From contig OY969903.1 of the NCBI GenBank assembly GCA_963704405.1, forward strand, positions 930,001-994,000: a DNA stretch of 64,000 bases, in the 5' to 3' direction. A program made the position numbers and the translations under genes. Source of the DNA: MFD01213-c1 sp963704405 (lineage in GTDB: Bacteria > Planctomycetota > Phycisphaerae > Tepidisphaerales > Tepidisphaeraceae). The notes beneath the pieces are model-generated. The model searched no databases. It was not told where the DNA came from and saw nothing but the letters and a program-made list of their open reading frames with translations. Shown here one piece after another: positions 55,104 through 64,000 of the stretch; position 1 is the stretch's first letter, and every line of letters begins with the position of its first letter.

Positions 55104-55403
55104 ATGCGTTATCCCATTCGTTCACTGGTTCTGACGGGCATTCTGGCCTTGGCCGCGGCATCGACCGTTCACGCTGATGCGCCGACGGATAAAAAATCCG
55201 ATGAAGCGAGGTTCAAGGAAATCCCCGCGCTCCGCGAGTCGCGGCAAAAGCTGGAACAGATCGTTAAGGATTTGGACAAGGATGTTGCTGATCCAAAGGG
55301 ATATCGGCACAAGGCGATTGCGGACGTCAAGCAGGCGATCGCGGAGATCAGTGCGGAGATTAGTGAATACAAAGTTGATGAAACGAAGGACCAGGGCAAG
55401 TGA
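55104..55403 (+). CDS. Small exported helical protein
   Basis: A 99-residue protein with a signal peptide (LVLTGILALAAASTVHA) and a charged helical mature region (RESRQKLEQIVKDLDKDV, then IADVKQAIAEISAEISEY). It resembles a short periplasmic coiled-coil protein. GGAGAAAG lies 5-10 nt before ATG 55104. No function can be assigned. Confidence 0.6.
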   Translation: MRYPIRSLVLTGILALAAASTVHADAPTDKKSDEARFKEIPALRESRQKLEQIVKDLDKDVADPKGYRHKAIADVKQAIAEISAEISEYKVDETKDQGK

Positions 55404-55445
55404 GCTAAAGTGTTTTTGTTCTGGTTGAAAGAGATTGCTTAATGT

Positions 55446-55515
55446 TATCCCGGAGTTGCTCCGAAGGATCTCACCCTGTTGCGGAAATGATGGTGTGTCC
55501 TTCGGAGCGCCTCGG
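55446..55515. repeat. Dispersed-type inverted repeat
   Basis: GCTCCGAAGGA (55458-55468) and TCCTTCGGAGC (55498-55508) are perfect arms, flanked by an outer ATCCCG/CGGGAT pair. The text (GGATCTCACCCTG between the arms) resembles the dispersed 'TCATCCCGAGGCGCTCCGAAGGA' type elements seen in many bacterial genomes. No protein-coding content. The rest of the 55404-55617 gap is empty. Confidence 0.6.
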
Positions 55516-55617
55516 GATGACCGGCTGTGATGGCCCGCGTCTCACAATGTCGCTCTAGGATTTGGTCGCGTTATGCGGGCTTATTTCTTCGAGGGATCAG
55601 GCCGGCGATTTTATTTT

Positions 55618-56034
55618 CTAACCGCCTTTGCCCAGTAAGAATGACAGCAGAAGCAATATGAGGACGATGGTTGTGATCGCCGCGAAAATGTGATCCCGCT
55701 GGATTAAAAATGCGATGACCGTGACCGCCACGCGCATGACCGGTGTGGCGACAAGGAGAAGCAATCCGAGTACAACCACGGACCGGCCGTTTCCTTGGCG
55801 GAGTCCCTGGAACGTCTCTTTAAGTGTGTGGGGGAAGGCGGCGCCCGGCGTCGTCAGCCGCTGCAATTCGTGGGCGGACGACAGATAATTGGGATGATGC
55901 ACAAAGCTCATCGCTGTGCCGGCCACCACTACAACCAAGCTGCTTATTACGCCGACCCGCAGCAGATTGCTGATGAGGATTTCCACTTTATGGACGGCCT
56001 GGCGGTCTGCGCCTGCATTCGTAGCCATCATCAT
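55618..56034 (-). CDS. DUF1634 membrane protein
   Basis: A 138-residue protein with three membrane helices: VGVISSLVVVVAGTAMSFV, SVVVLGLLLLVATPVMRVAVTVIAF and FAAITTIVLILLLLSFLLG. This is the DUF1634 family, regularly encoded next to TauE/SafE permeases. The start is taken at the ATG overlapping the upstream gene's stop (ATGA). It probably works with that permease, but its role is unknown. Confidence 0.85.
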   Translation of the reverse strand: MMMATNAGADRQAVHKVEILISNLLRVGVISSLVVVVAGTAMSFVHHPNYLSSAHELQRLTTPGAAFPHTLKETFQGLRQGNGRSVVVLGLLLLVATPVMRVAVTVIAFLIQRDHIFAAITTIVLILLLLSFLLGKGG

Positions 56035-56873
56035 GACCACCGAATTCCTTTCCATAGCATCTGAAGAGAGATGCCGATGAGCACAATGACAAACACGATG
56101 CGGATGCTGTTGCTGTTGAGTTTTCCGAGCAGGTGGGAGCCGGCGGTTGCTCCGAGCAAGACGCCCGCCGCCACGGGCGCGGCGACAAATGGGTCGATAT
56201 CCCCGCGGGCAAAATAGACACCTGCGCTGGCGGCAGCTGTGACTCCGATCATGAAGTTGCTGGTTGCCGTCGAGACCTTAATGGGCAGCCGCATTGCCAG
56301 ATCCATTGCCGGCACTTTTAATGCGCCCGAACCGATCCCGAGCAGCCCGCTGACTACGCCGGCGACGTACATGAGTGCAAATCCGAGCGGTGTGTGCGTG
56401 ACGTGGTAGTTCACCGTTGTCCCGGCGGCTTCGTCGTAATACGAATCGTGCAGGCGCAACCGATCGGCGAGGGGGTCCGCCGGCACATCCAGCCCGGCGA
56501 GGCTGTGCCGCTTGCGAAACATCGCAAGCGCCGAGTAACCCAGCATGGTCCCAAAGACAATGAATAACCATCGGCCGCCGACGATGCCCGCGAGAAATGC
56601 TCCGGTCAGCGCGCCGGTCGTGGTGGCGATTTCGAGCAGCATGGCGACGCGGAGGTTGGTCATATGCTCGCGCACATAGGCCGCCGCCGCGCCGCTGGAG
56701 GTTGCGATCACAGAGACGATGGAAGCGCCGATGGCGTAACGAATATCGATGTGCAGGAACAAGGTAAGGGCGGGCACAACAATGATGCCGCCGCCCAGCC
56801 CAAGGAGTGATCCGAGCACGCCGGCGGCGATGGAGATGGCGAAGGTGATCAGGGTGAAGCCGAGCGGTGTCAT
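56031..56873 (-). CDS. TauE/SafE family anion permease
   Basis: A 280-residue permease with about eight membrane helices in two similar halves: GVLGSLLGLGGGIIVVPAL in the first and GVVSGLLGIGSGALKVPAM in the second, the duplicated family motif. The family exports or imports sulfite, sulfoacetate and related sulfur anions. A TTG at 56912 is an alternative upstream start. It forms a two-gene operon with the DUF1634 gene. Confidence 0.88.
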   Translation of the reverse strand: MTPLGFTLITFAISIAAGVLGSLLGLGGGIIVVPALTLFLHIDIRYAIGASIVSVIATSSGAAAAYVREHMTNLRVAMLLEIATTTGALTGAFLAGIVGGRWLFIVFGTMLGYSALAMFRKRHSLAGLDVPADPLADRLRLHDSYYDEAAGTTVNYHVTHTPLGFALMYVAGVVSGLLGIGSGALKVPAMDLAMRLPIKVSTATSNFMIGVTAAASAGVYFARGDIDPFVAAPVAAGVLLGATAGSHLLGKLNSNSIRIVFVIVLIGISLQMLWKGIRWS

Positions 56874-57098
56874 TGGCGCAAGATATATAGAGAGTGTGGC
56901 CGTGGGGGGCAATTGAGGATGTGGCGGGATTGACCCGGAGCGTTTCCTCTGGGCCAGATTACGGGTGGTCGCGATTGTTTGTCAGCCGAAAGTGTTCGGA
57001 AGGATATCAGCGTCATTACAATCCAATGCTGAGATCCTGTGAAGTGCCTCAAGTTATGACTGCTACAACTGAGTGAACGCGGCTCTAAATCAGGTTGG

Positions 57099-59877
57099 CT
57101 AGCGAGTGGGCTGGCCATTCGCGCCTTGCTGGTTGCTGCTGTGCTGGGAGCCGCCTGATTGTCCCGGCGCATCCGATGTTCGGGCCGGTTCTTCCGGCGC
57201 TCGCGGCGACTGTTGAGGCGGTTCAGGCCTTGCCGGCGGTTCGCTTCGTGCAGGGGGTTCTGCCGGTCGTTCAATGCGGGCGGGCGGTTCGCTTCGTGCA
57301 GGCGGTTCTGCCGGTCGTTCAATGCGAGCCGGCGGTTCTGCGGGCCGCTCAATATGTGCAGGCGGCTCTGCATGTTGCGGCGGTTCGCTGGGGCGCTCGA
57401 TGCGGGCAGGAGGTTCGCTCGGTCGCTCGATCCTGGGCGCAGGCTCCCCCGAATGGGACGGCGGTTCTGTAGGGCGTTCAAGCCGGCCGGGAGGTTTCTG
57501 TTGATCGGGATTCGGCTCGCTGGGGCTCACTGCGTGAGGCGGTTTTTCCTCCACCGGCTTTTTTTCATTGCCCTGCGCAGGCGGTGTCACTCGGGCGTTC
57601 GCGGGCGGCGATGGAGGGGCATGGTTGTCCTTGGGAGATGGATAAAAATCAATTGGATGGTGAACAACCTGCGAGCCGGGTGGAATATCCGAAGGCTGCG
57701 GCGCCCGATCGGCAGGCTGATTGACGCGCGATGCATGATCCGCCGGTTGATCGACTCGTGCCGATGGCGAGCTGCGCTTCAGATCCGGCGGGGACGCAGT
57801 GTGTTTCCACGAACCGCCGCTCTTTTCTTCCCAACCGTTGCCAGTCAGGCGGTACAGGCGTCCATCACCGCCGGCGTAAATCACATTGGGAGCTGCGGGC
57901 TGTTCGTCAGCGTGCGCACCGGGCGCGGGCGTGTTCGCTCGCGAACCACCTGCGATGTGCGGCCGAACTTCTTCCGGCCGGGCGAGCACCTTGCGGCTGG
58001 CGTTGTCGCCGCGATTGTAAACGTTGGCGCGATTCACCTCGGCGTTGTTCACAACGATCAGATTGATCGCCCGGCCGCGGCCGTCGGTGTTTCGCCGATC
58101 ATCACCGGCGCGATTATTTTGCGGCTCACGATGTTCATCATGCAGGCGGCGATAATCGACATACCCCGCCGGCCCCCACCAGCCGCGCTCGCGATCGGTG
58201 TCGATCAGCCAATCGTGGTCATAGCGATCGTCAGCGCCAAAGCCCCAGGTGGATGTCCACCGGTCATAGCGCGGCGCGTAGCCATAGGTACACGGCTGCG
58301 GCACGTACATTGTGCGATACCAGCTGGGATACACATAGCCGGTGCCGTAGACAATGGTTGATCCGTAGATGTAGCTGCCGGTGTATCCGGGGAGGTAGCC
58401 GCAGTAGACATAGTCCGGCGTCGCTTCATACACATATACATAGCGAGCGTAGTAAACAGGACAACTGGGCGGCAGCGAATAAATCTCCCCCGGCACATGC
58501 ACGCAGACATTCCATCCGCCCGTGGCGCTCCCGATTCATACCACACGCCCTGATGGCAGCAGTAATACGTCCGCCGCACGCAGAGCACCGGGTCCGGCGT
58601 GTTCTGGGCGTAGGTGACCTGGGTTCCCTCCACCGGCGCAAATTGCGGATCGCCGTCATAGGTGACGGTCAGGTTTGCCCCCGCATCGCGCCGAATCGGG
58701 GCGGTAGCTAGCGGCACCTGCGCATCCACCCGCGCCTGCGCCGCCTGATTTGTTCCCGCGACTGAAACCAGGACGTGTGCTTTGGGAGAATCCTGAGGAA
58801 TCTGCGCGAACGCCGCCGGCAGCATTTCCGCAGCGACAAATTCCCATGGGCCTTGAAGCGAAGAAGACCGATACCACCGCCCCGACAGCAGCACATAATA
58901 CTGCTGCGTGGTCACCTCCATGAACAGGTCGGCCTGCGTGTTGCTGACGTACAGCAAATTGTTTCCCGGCAGCGGCGTGTACTGCGGGTCGCCGTCGGTC
59001 ATGATCAGTTCAGACGGTTGCTGCGCGACAATGATTTCTAGAATCACTCCCGCCGCGTTTGGATTTGCTGCCCCATCTTGTGCCGCCGGCGAGGTCAGTT
59101 TTGAAGCCGCCTCCGCAATTTCTCCCGGCACAGCGCCGGCAACTGCCCACGGGCCGGAAACCTCCGCCGACGATAACCACGCCTGTCCGGCTTTCAAAAA
59201 GTATCGCTTCTCATGCAGATCCATCAGGATGACGAATGGCGTATTAATAACCCGCATCACTCCCGCAGTTTCCACCGGCTGAAGTTTTGGTTCCCCGTCC
59301 AGCACCACCAGCACCGCGGGATGATTGCTGAACAAAATCTTCGGCGGTGACACCTGCAATTGCCCGGTTGCCTGTTGCTCTTTGGCCGCCTCGTCCAGGC
59401 TGGCAATAAGCTGGTCTTGAGAAAACGTTACGTTCAACTGCGGAAACAAATCCTGCAATGTTTGACTGACCTGTTTCTCCTGTGCATCACTGACGGTGGG
59501 GAGGCGAACCTGCGAAATTTGCGCATCAATTATCGTTGCGGTGCGGGCCGCCGCATCACCGTTCACGTGTGCGCTCATCCACATCGCGCCAAACTGGGGC
59601 TCGCTTTCTCCCGGGGGAATCAACGAGATTGCCGCCCGTGCTGTGAGTTGATTTCCCTGATACGTTTCCGGCTGAGGCTGGTAAATGCTGATCGTGCCGG
59701 CCGATGAATCGATTCGCAATGGCCAAGGCGTCACCGTCGCCGCATCGATAGATGTGGCTGCGCCATTGCCCGCGGGCGCGGTCCAGCCATCTGCGCGATA
59801 GATGGTGCTGACGCGGCCATTGCCATCAATGCCGCTGCCGCCAGCCGGACAAACCGTCTCTTCGATTCCGCGTTCAT
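57099..59877 (-). CDS. Large exported protein with repeated GPW modules and Pro-rich tail (two frameshifts)
   Basis: Three frames combine into one protein of about 925 residues. The signal peptide (RRFVRLAAAALMAMAASAPSIAQ) starts at ATG 59877 with GGAG 6 nt upstream. The frame shifts near 59790, and again near 58526; each break is repaired by one extra G (CAGAT to CAGGAT; GCGCCACG to GCGGCCACG). The middle part has repeated units such as QQYYVLLSGRWYRSSSLQGPWEFV, as in proteins labelled carbohydrate-binding family V/XII. A Tyr/Gly-rich segment (GYLPGYTGSYIYG) and a 200-residue tail of PAEPPARIERP repeats follow. Function unknown; likely at the cell surface. Confidence 0.7.
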
Positions 59878-60183
59878 GACTGGCTCCATCAGCTTGAATT
59901 GCATATGCGCCGCGCCCGAAGGCACATCGCTCCTGCTCAATCTTAGACATAACGATTCATTAAAGGTTTGTATTCCAGCGACATCGGATCATAAAGCTGG
60001 TTTTAAAGCAGCACCGCTTCGCCCGAGCCCGATGGTATTCGACACGAGCGCGGCGCCCCATCGCGTTCAAGCTCACCCCGTTCACAAAGCCGATGAATAA
60101 CACATTCGGAATTACGCAGTTTCACCTACCTGTACCGTAATCCTTCATACCCGCGATGCCTAAGTTCGGTACAATCCCTTTCG
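59878..60183. other. Divergent spacer
   Basis: A 306-bp region between divergent genes. It should contain both promoters, but I see no clear -35/-10 pair, operator or RNA structure in it. Confidence 0.4.
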
Positions 60184-62055
60184 ATGGCCCGTTCCTGGCA
60201 ATATCCCCGCTGGCGCCGAATTCTCATGCAGGTCACGCTCTGGATTTTGCTCGGTGGGACGATTGCGCTGGCCGAGTGGGTCACCCGTTCGCGCAGCGGA
60301 GGCGACTGGGAACAACTGGTTCAAAGCCGGACTATTGATCGCCTGACGATAAAGCTTCCTGCCCGCTGGACGGTTGCGACGACCAATACCGATGGCGTAA
60401 CGACGCTGATCGCCCATGAGCCGCGCGATGGTCACACGCTGACCATTCTTCGCCAGCGCGTTCGCGGCATCAGTTCGCCTCAGGAATTTCTGGCGAGCTC
60501 CGGTCTTCTGCGCGGCGCATTGACGATTAGCGAAGACCAGGATTCAGAAGACTCGATGCCGCTCACATCGCTTTCTGAATCAATCCCGATGCAGCCTATG
60601 CCGATCGCCGGCTGGCCAGGCGTGATGACTATCGTGCGGCGCCCGCAGCCTTCGCCATTAACGCTTAGTCCGGGTCTGCGGCGTGAACTCATCGCCTGCA
60701 CGCTCCTTCCCTCCCGCACCGCACTGGTCCTGCGCCTCGATTGCCCCGAGGATGAAGAAGCGGTTCCCTCCGACATTTCATTGCTCAAGCACCTCGCGGC
60801 TGCCATGAGCGTTGAGGGTGAATCTCTCCTCCAACATCAGCCGTCCCTCACCCTCGTGAGCGGCGTGACATTAAAGGTGCCGGAAAATTATGTCGTCATG
60901 CCCCAGCCCGATCCCAATCGCACCGATCGGCAAATCTTCATCGAGCGCGAAGACGGTGTCCGCCTTCTGATCGATCTGATTCCCTGCGTTCATTTTTCCA
61001 ATGAATCATCTGACGATATTCCGTCAATGCTGCTGGCGCGAAACCCCATGCTCGCCGATGCAACCATGCGGCGGGACGACGGCGGCATCTGGCATATCGA
61101 TTGGCCCAACGACGACCAGCCCCACTCAATGACGGGCGCTCGTTTGATCGCGCAGGGAGATGGAAATTCAGTGCTGGTGGTTTTCTCCGGAGCGCCGGTG
61201 GATGGCAATGACTTCAATCACGCCTATTCCGTCCTGGCCGGCGAAATAACGGAGAACATTCCTGGTAGCTCTGCAATGGCGGATTATTCCGCAATGGCCA
61301 GCACTGGTGAGCGGGAAACCGCCCGGCTGGCAAAACTCGGGCTTCCCGCGCTGATCGATCATCGTGGGCAGGACTGGTGGACCCTTCGCGATCTGGGCGT
61401 CAAAGCCAGCATCGGCTGGGTCCACACGCATTACGATGAATCCGTTCCCTGGGGCGCTCTTCGCGAAACCCGCTGGCAGGCCGCGAAGCACGTCACGCTC
61501 ATCCGCGAGAATTGGGAAGGCGATCCGGCGCTGCAGGATTACCAATACAACATGACCCGCAGCGAATCCGAAGGCCCCGCGTCGGCCGAATCGGATGGCC
61601 GATTTGCCCAGTCCGCCCAGCAGGCTTCAATGTTCCATAACGGGCGAATCGGAACGCGCGTTCAATATCACGACACCCGTCCCGATCCCCTCAGTCTCGC
61701 CGCCCCGGCCAATTTTGTTCCCGCCGGCTGGCTGACGGCCATTATGTGCAAGCTTTCGCCGCAGCCGATGATTCTGCAAACCGAATCGATCCCCACACCC
61801 GAGTGTATTCCGATCATGCTCCCGCTGAAGCTGATTGTCATGCCTGTCCCCACCACCAAATTGGCCGATGACGGCCGCACGCCATTGCGATGTATTACGG
61901 TCGAAGCGTCGGGCACCGGAGAACTCAGCCGCTACTATCTGCGGCCCGATGGCTCCATCGACAGCATCGATTTTCCCAATGATCTGCAGCAAATTCGAAG
62001 CGATGAAGCCACCGTGAAATTTGAATTCGGAAGCGAACCGCGAATGGTTCCATGA
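60184..62055 (+). CDS. Membrane-anchored protein of unknown function
   Basis: A 623-residue protein with one N-terminal helix (LMQVTLWILLGGTIALAEWV) and a large extracytoplasmic part. Two segments look alike, each a beta-rich module opening with a hydrophobic-polar strand pair: LTIKLPARWTVATTNTDGVTTLIAHE and VTLKVPENYVVMPQPDPN, then a third region QDWWTLRDLGVKASIGWVH. This suggests repeated PsbP/Mog1-like modules, but only tentatively. No catalytic motif. It stands between divergent and convergent neighbours. Confidence 0.6.
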   Translation: MARSWQYPRWRRILMQVTLWILLGGTIALAEWVTRSRSGGDWEQLVQSRTIDRLTIKLPARWTVATTNTDGVTTLIAHEPRDGHTLTILRQRVRGISSPQEFLASSGLLRGALTISEDQDSEDSMPLTSLSESIPMQPMPIAGWPGVMTIVRRPQPSPLTLSPGLRRELIACTLLPSRTALVLRLDCPEDEEAVPSDISLLKHLAAAMSVEGESLLQHQPSLTLVSGVTLKVPENYVVMPQPDPNRTDRQIFIEREDGVRLLIDLIPCVHFSNESSDDIPSMLLARNPMLADATMRRDDGGIWHIDWPNDDQPHSMTGARLIAQGDGNSVLVVFSGAPVDGNDFNHAYSVLAGEITENIPGSSAMADYSAMASTGERETARLAKLGLPALIDHRGQDWWTLRDLGVKASIGWVHTHYDESVPWGALRETRWQAAKHVTLIRENWEGDPALQDYQYNMTRSESEGPASAESDGRFAQSAQQASMFHNGRIGTRVQYHDTRPDPLSLAAPANFVPAGWLTAIMCKLSPQPMILQTESIPTPECIPIMLPLKLIVMPVPTTKLADDGRTPLRCITVEASGTGELSRYYLRPDGSIDSIDFPNDLQQIRSDEATVKFEFGSEPRMVP

Positions 62056-62244
62056 GCGCATCCAAAGACGCCGCCGATGAATTCGCAAAATAGAGCCCGG
62101 CGTCACAAATCCACTAAAAGCGGCTGGCAAAATTCACCATCAAGACACGGCACGGCAGGTACAAAGAAAAGAATGGATTCGCAAATTCCTCCGCCCTTTT
62201 CCGGGGTGAACCTTCGGCGAATTGTTTTGAGGAACGGTCGTGGA

Positions 62245-64000
62245 TCAATCCGTAAAGATTCCGCTCATCACCGCGTTGGGGAATGATTGGCTTGTGATCG
62301 TAATCAAAATCGGTCCGCGCACATTGAAGACGAAATATTTCCCTTTAGCGAAATGCGCAATGCGCTGACGGGTGATGACGGCGCCTGTGGTCGGATCGGA
62401 AAGGGTCAGCGCCTCAACGCGGTTCTGCTTTCCATAATCCACAAAGTAAACCGCGATCTGGTGCGTATGGCGATCGCCGGGGTTGTAGGCAAACGTCATA
62501 TCAGAGTTTGTAAAGGCGTCGGCCGCAATGCGGCGGCGGGTGAACAGATCTTCCGGGCGAAGCAGCGCCAAATTCTGATTGGCGCTGGTGATGGCAAATA
62601 CGCTCTTGCCGACGACGCCGGTCTGCGCCAGCACGGCGCTTCCCGGAACGTCCACACCGGGAAGATTGTCGCCGGCGACCAGGGCATAGGTTGAGCCGTA
62701 TCCGGCGTTCTTCCAGTTGCCTTGGGTGGTCGTGTCGACATTGACGAAATGCACCTGCTCGCCGGCGGGTGCGTCGAACATCAGGCCGCTTACGACTGCA
62801 TCAGGCCCGCCGGTGCGGATCACGCGAATCAGCGCTTTGCCTGAAACATTGAAGCTGATGAACGCGCCCTTGGTGAAGTTGAACAGATCCTGTGAATACA
62901 GCAGGGCGCCGGTTGTCGGGTCGATCAACTGCACGCGCTCCGTGCGATGCAGCCGCTCGTAGTCAGCGACATACAGCGTCACGGTATGAAGCTGCGTGTC
63001 GGCCATCGTGAGGTTGATGTCCAGATGATCCGTCGTGTTCCAGTACGATTCGATTCCGGAGTTCACATCCTGGAGCTTCTGAAGCGCACGCTTGTCGGTG
63101 GTCTTCGCCTTGACGATTTTTCCGGTATTCCCGGTGATCGAAATGCCGGAAACATAAGACGCCAGGGCGTTGCTGTTGTCGTCGCCGGCAAAGAATTGCC
63201 CCTGTGAGCCGTACTGATTGCGCCAATCAATGCCCTGGGTCGTGGTATCGACGCCGCGGAAGGCGATCGGCGTGCCCGGCGGTGGATCGAAGAACAGTCC
63301 GCTGAATACCGCGCTGGGCCCGCCGATATTCGTAATGCGAATCTGGATGTCGCCGCGCAGATCCCAGATAAAATATTCACCCTTGGCGAACTTGGTGGCT
63401 TCCTCGGTATCCAGCACCTGATCTGTGCCGCTGGTGGTGTCGACGATCTGAATCAGTTCCGTGCGATGCTTGTGGTCCAAGTCGGCGACATACATTCCCA
63501 CGCGGTGGGCAATCCCATCTGTGAACGACAGGGTGATCGTTTCGGTGCTGGCCGATGCATCATATGCCGAGATTCGGTCGCCAGGGTCGGATACTTTTTG
63601 CAGGCCCGCGACGTTATGAGTCGAGTTCTGCAGGATCACCGGGCTCGCGCCGCTCAGGGTGCCGTTGACGAAACTGGGGAATGTGGTTGATTCACCAACG
63701 ACATACGCGCCCTGCGTCCCATAGAACCCGTTCCAATTTCCGCGGCGTGTGGTGTCGGTCGTCACGAACTGATCGAGAATGTTTTTTACCGCGTTAAACG
63801 CATTGGCAACCCCACCTGTGTGAACTTTCGGCGCGATCCCATTCACACTGCCCAGGGCCGCATCAGGTGTTACACCATCGAGCAGCGCTTTCTTCAACTG
63901 CTCCGGCGTCGCGCTCGGGTTCGCCGACGCCTCCAGCGCGATAATGCCCGTGACCTGTGGCGTCGCCTGCGAAGTGCCGCTGAGATATCCATAATTCAAG
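62245..64000 (-). CDS. Subtilisin-family protease, C-terminal part with three repeats (partial)
   Basis: The 3' 584 codons of a gene that continues past the window edge. The first residues contain GTSQATPQVTG, the catalytic Ser motif of S8 peptidases. Three tandem modules of about 160 residues then fill the C-terminus: residues about 81-242, 249-414 and 420-584. Each opens with DTTxxGNW-like text, has a central VYVADxxxxHRTE segment and closes with GGPxAVxSGLxFD. The catalytic Asp and His lie outside. The repeats may be wall- or polymer-binding. It is presumably exported. Confidence 0.85.
   Translation of the reverse strand, partial: LNYGYLSGTSQATPQVTGIIALEASANPSATPEQLKKALLDGVTPDAALGSVNGIAPKVHTGGVANAFNAVKNILDQFVTTDTTRRGNWNGFYGTQGAYVVGESTTFPSFVNGTLSGASPVILQNSTHNVAGLQKVSDPGDRISAYDASASTETITLSFTDGIAHRVGMYVADLDHKHRTELIQIVDTTSGTDQVLDTEEATKFAKGEYFIWDLRGDIQIRITNIGGPSAVFSGLFFDPPPGTPIAFRGVDTTTQGIDWRNQYGSQGQFFAGDDNSNALASYVSGISITGNTGKIVKAKTTDKRALQKLQDVNSGIESYWNTTDHLDINLTMADTQLHTVTLYVADYERLHRTERVQLIDPTTGALLYSQDLFNFTKGAFISFNVSGKALIRVIRTGGPDAVVSGLMFDAPAGEQVHFVNVDTTTQGNWKNAGYGSTYALVAGDNLPGVDVPGSAVLAQTGVVGKSVFAITSANQNLALLRPEDLFTRRRIAADAFTNSDMTFAYNPGDRHTHQIAVYFVDYGKQNRVEALTLSDPTTGAVITRQRIAHFAKGKYFVFNVRGPILITITSQSFPNAVMSGIFTD

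Noticed and set aside
57159..58361. Plus-strand 400-residue Arg/Cys-rich frame
   Set aside because: It is the complement of the Pro-rich repeat tail, and its composition mirrors that repeat with no independent signals.

Overview
The window looks like part of a planctomycete chromosome, most likely from the Phycisphaerae/Tepidisphaerales side of Planctomycetota. That placement is inference. It rests on a 1,334-residue SecA with extra insertions, an ECF sigma factor fused to a membrane segment and a long ectodomain, a Tad pilus locus beside a type II secretion/type IV pilus hybrid, a plant-polysaccharide degradation locus, and GC-rich genes with long spacers. No rRNA, tRNA, CRISPR array, insertion sequence or phage gene was recognised.

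Layout. 1-1139: spacer with a decayed dehydrogenase remnant. 1140-5798: housekeeping and unknown genes (membrane coiled-coil protein, GT39-like membrane protein, SprT-like metalloprotein, small membrane protein, single-domain response regulator). 6139-17292: Tad locus in the order flp1, terminator, flp2, prepilin peptidase, TadE, TadG-like, CpaB, secretin, TadZ, TadA, TadB, TadC, lipoprotein, closed by a strong hairpin. 17395-20092: minus-strand genes (second GT39-like protein and two unknowns). 20367-25271: AsmA-like protein, then the ATP-grasp / alpha-E / transglutaminase trio, convergent with secA. 30129-42378: histidine kinase, STAS protein, then the pilus/secretion operon (PilB, PilC, PilM, PilN, PilO-like, GspC/PilP-like, four prepilin-type proteins, PilX/GspK-like) with no secretin. 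42749-43171: glycine-rich RRM protein. 43432-54953: transmembrane ECF sigma factor, then a pectin/hemicellulose set (GH28, two CE12-like esterases, two GH43-like enzymes, one Gfo/Idh/MocA oxidoreductase). 55104-64000: small exported protein, a TauE/DUF1634 pair, a large exported protein with a proline-rich tail, an unknown anchored protein, and the end of a subtilase with three C-terminal repeats.

Two points cut across the window. First, at least seven breaks in six otherwise intact genes are each repaired by adding one base, in most cases a G or C next to an existing G or C. This may reflect sequence error rather than pseudogenes. Second, a short intercistronic motif built on CCACTGACAACGGAC recurs just upstream of four start codons and forms a perfect 30-bp hairpin before the STAS gene.
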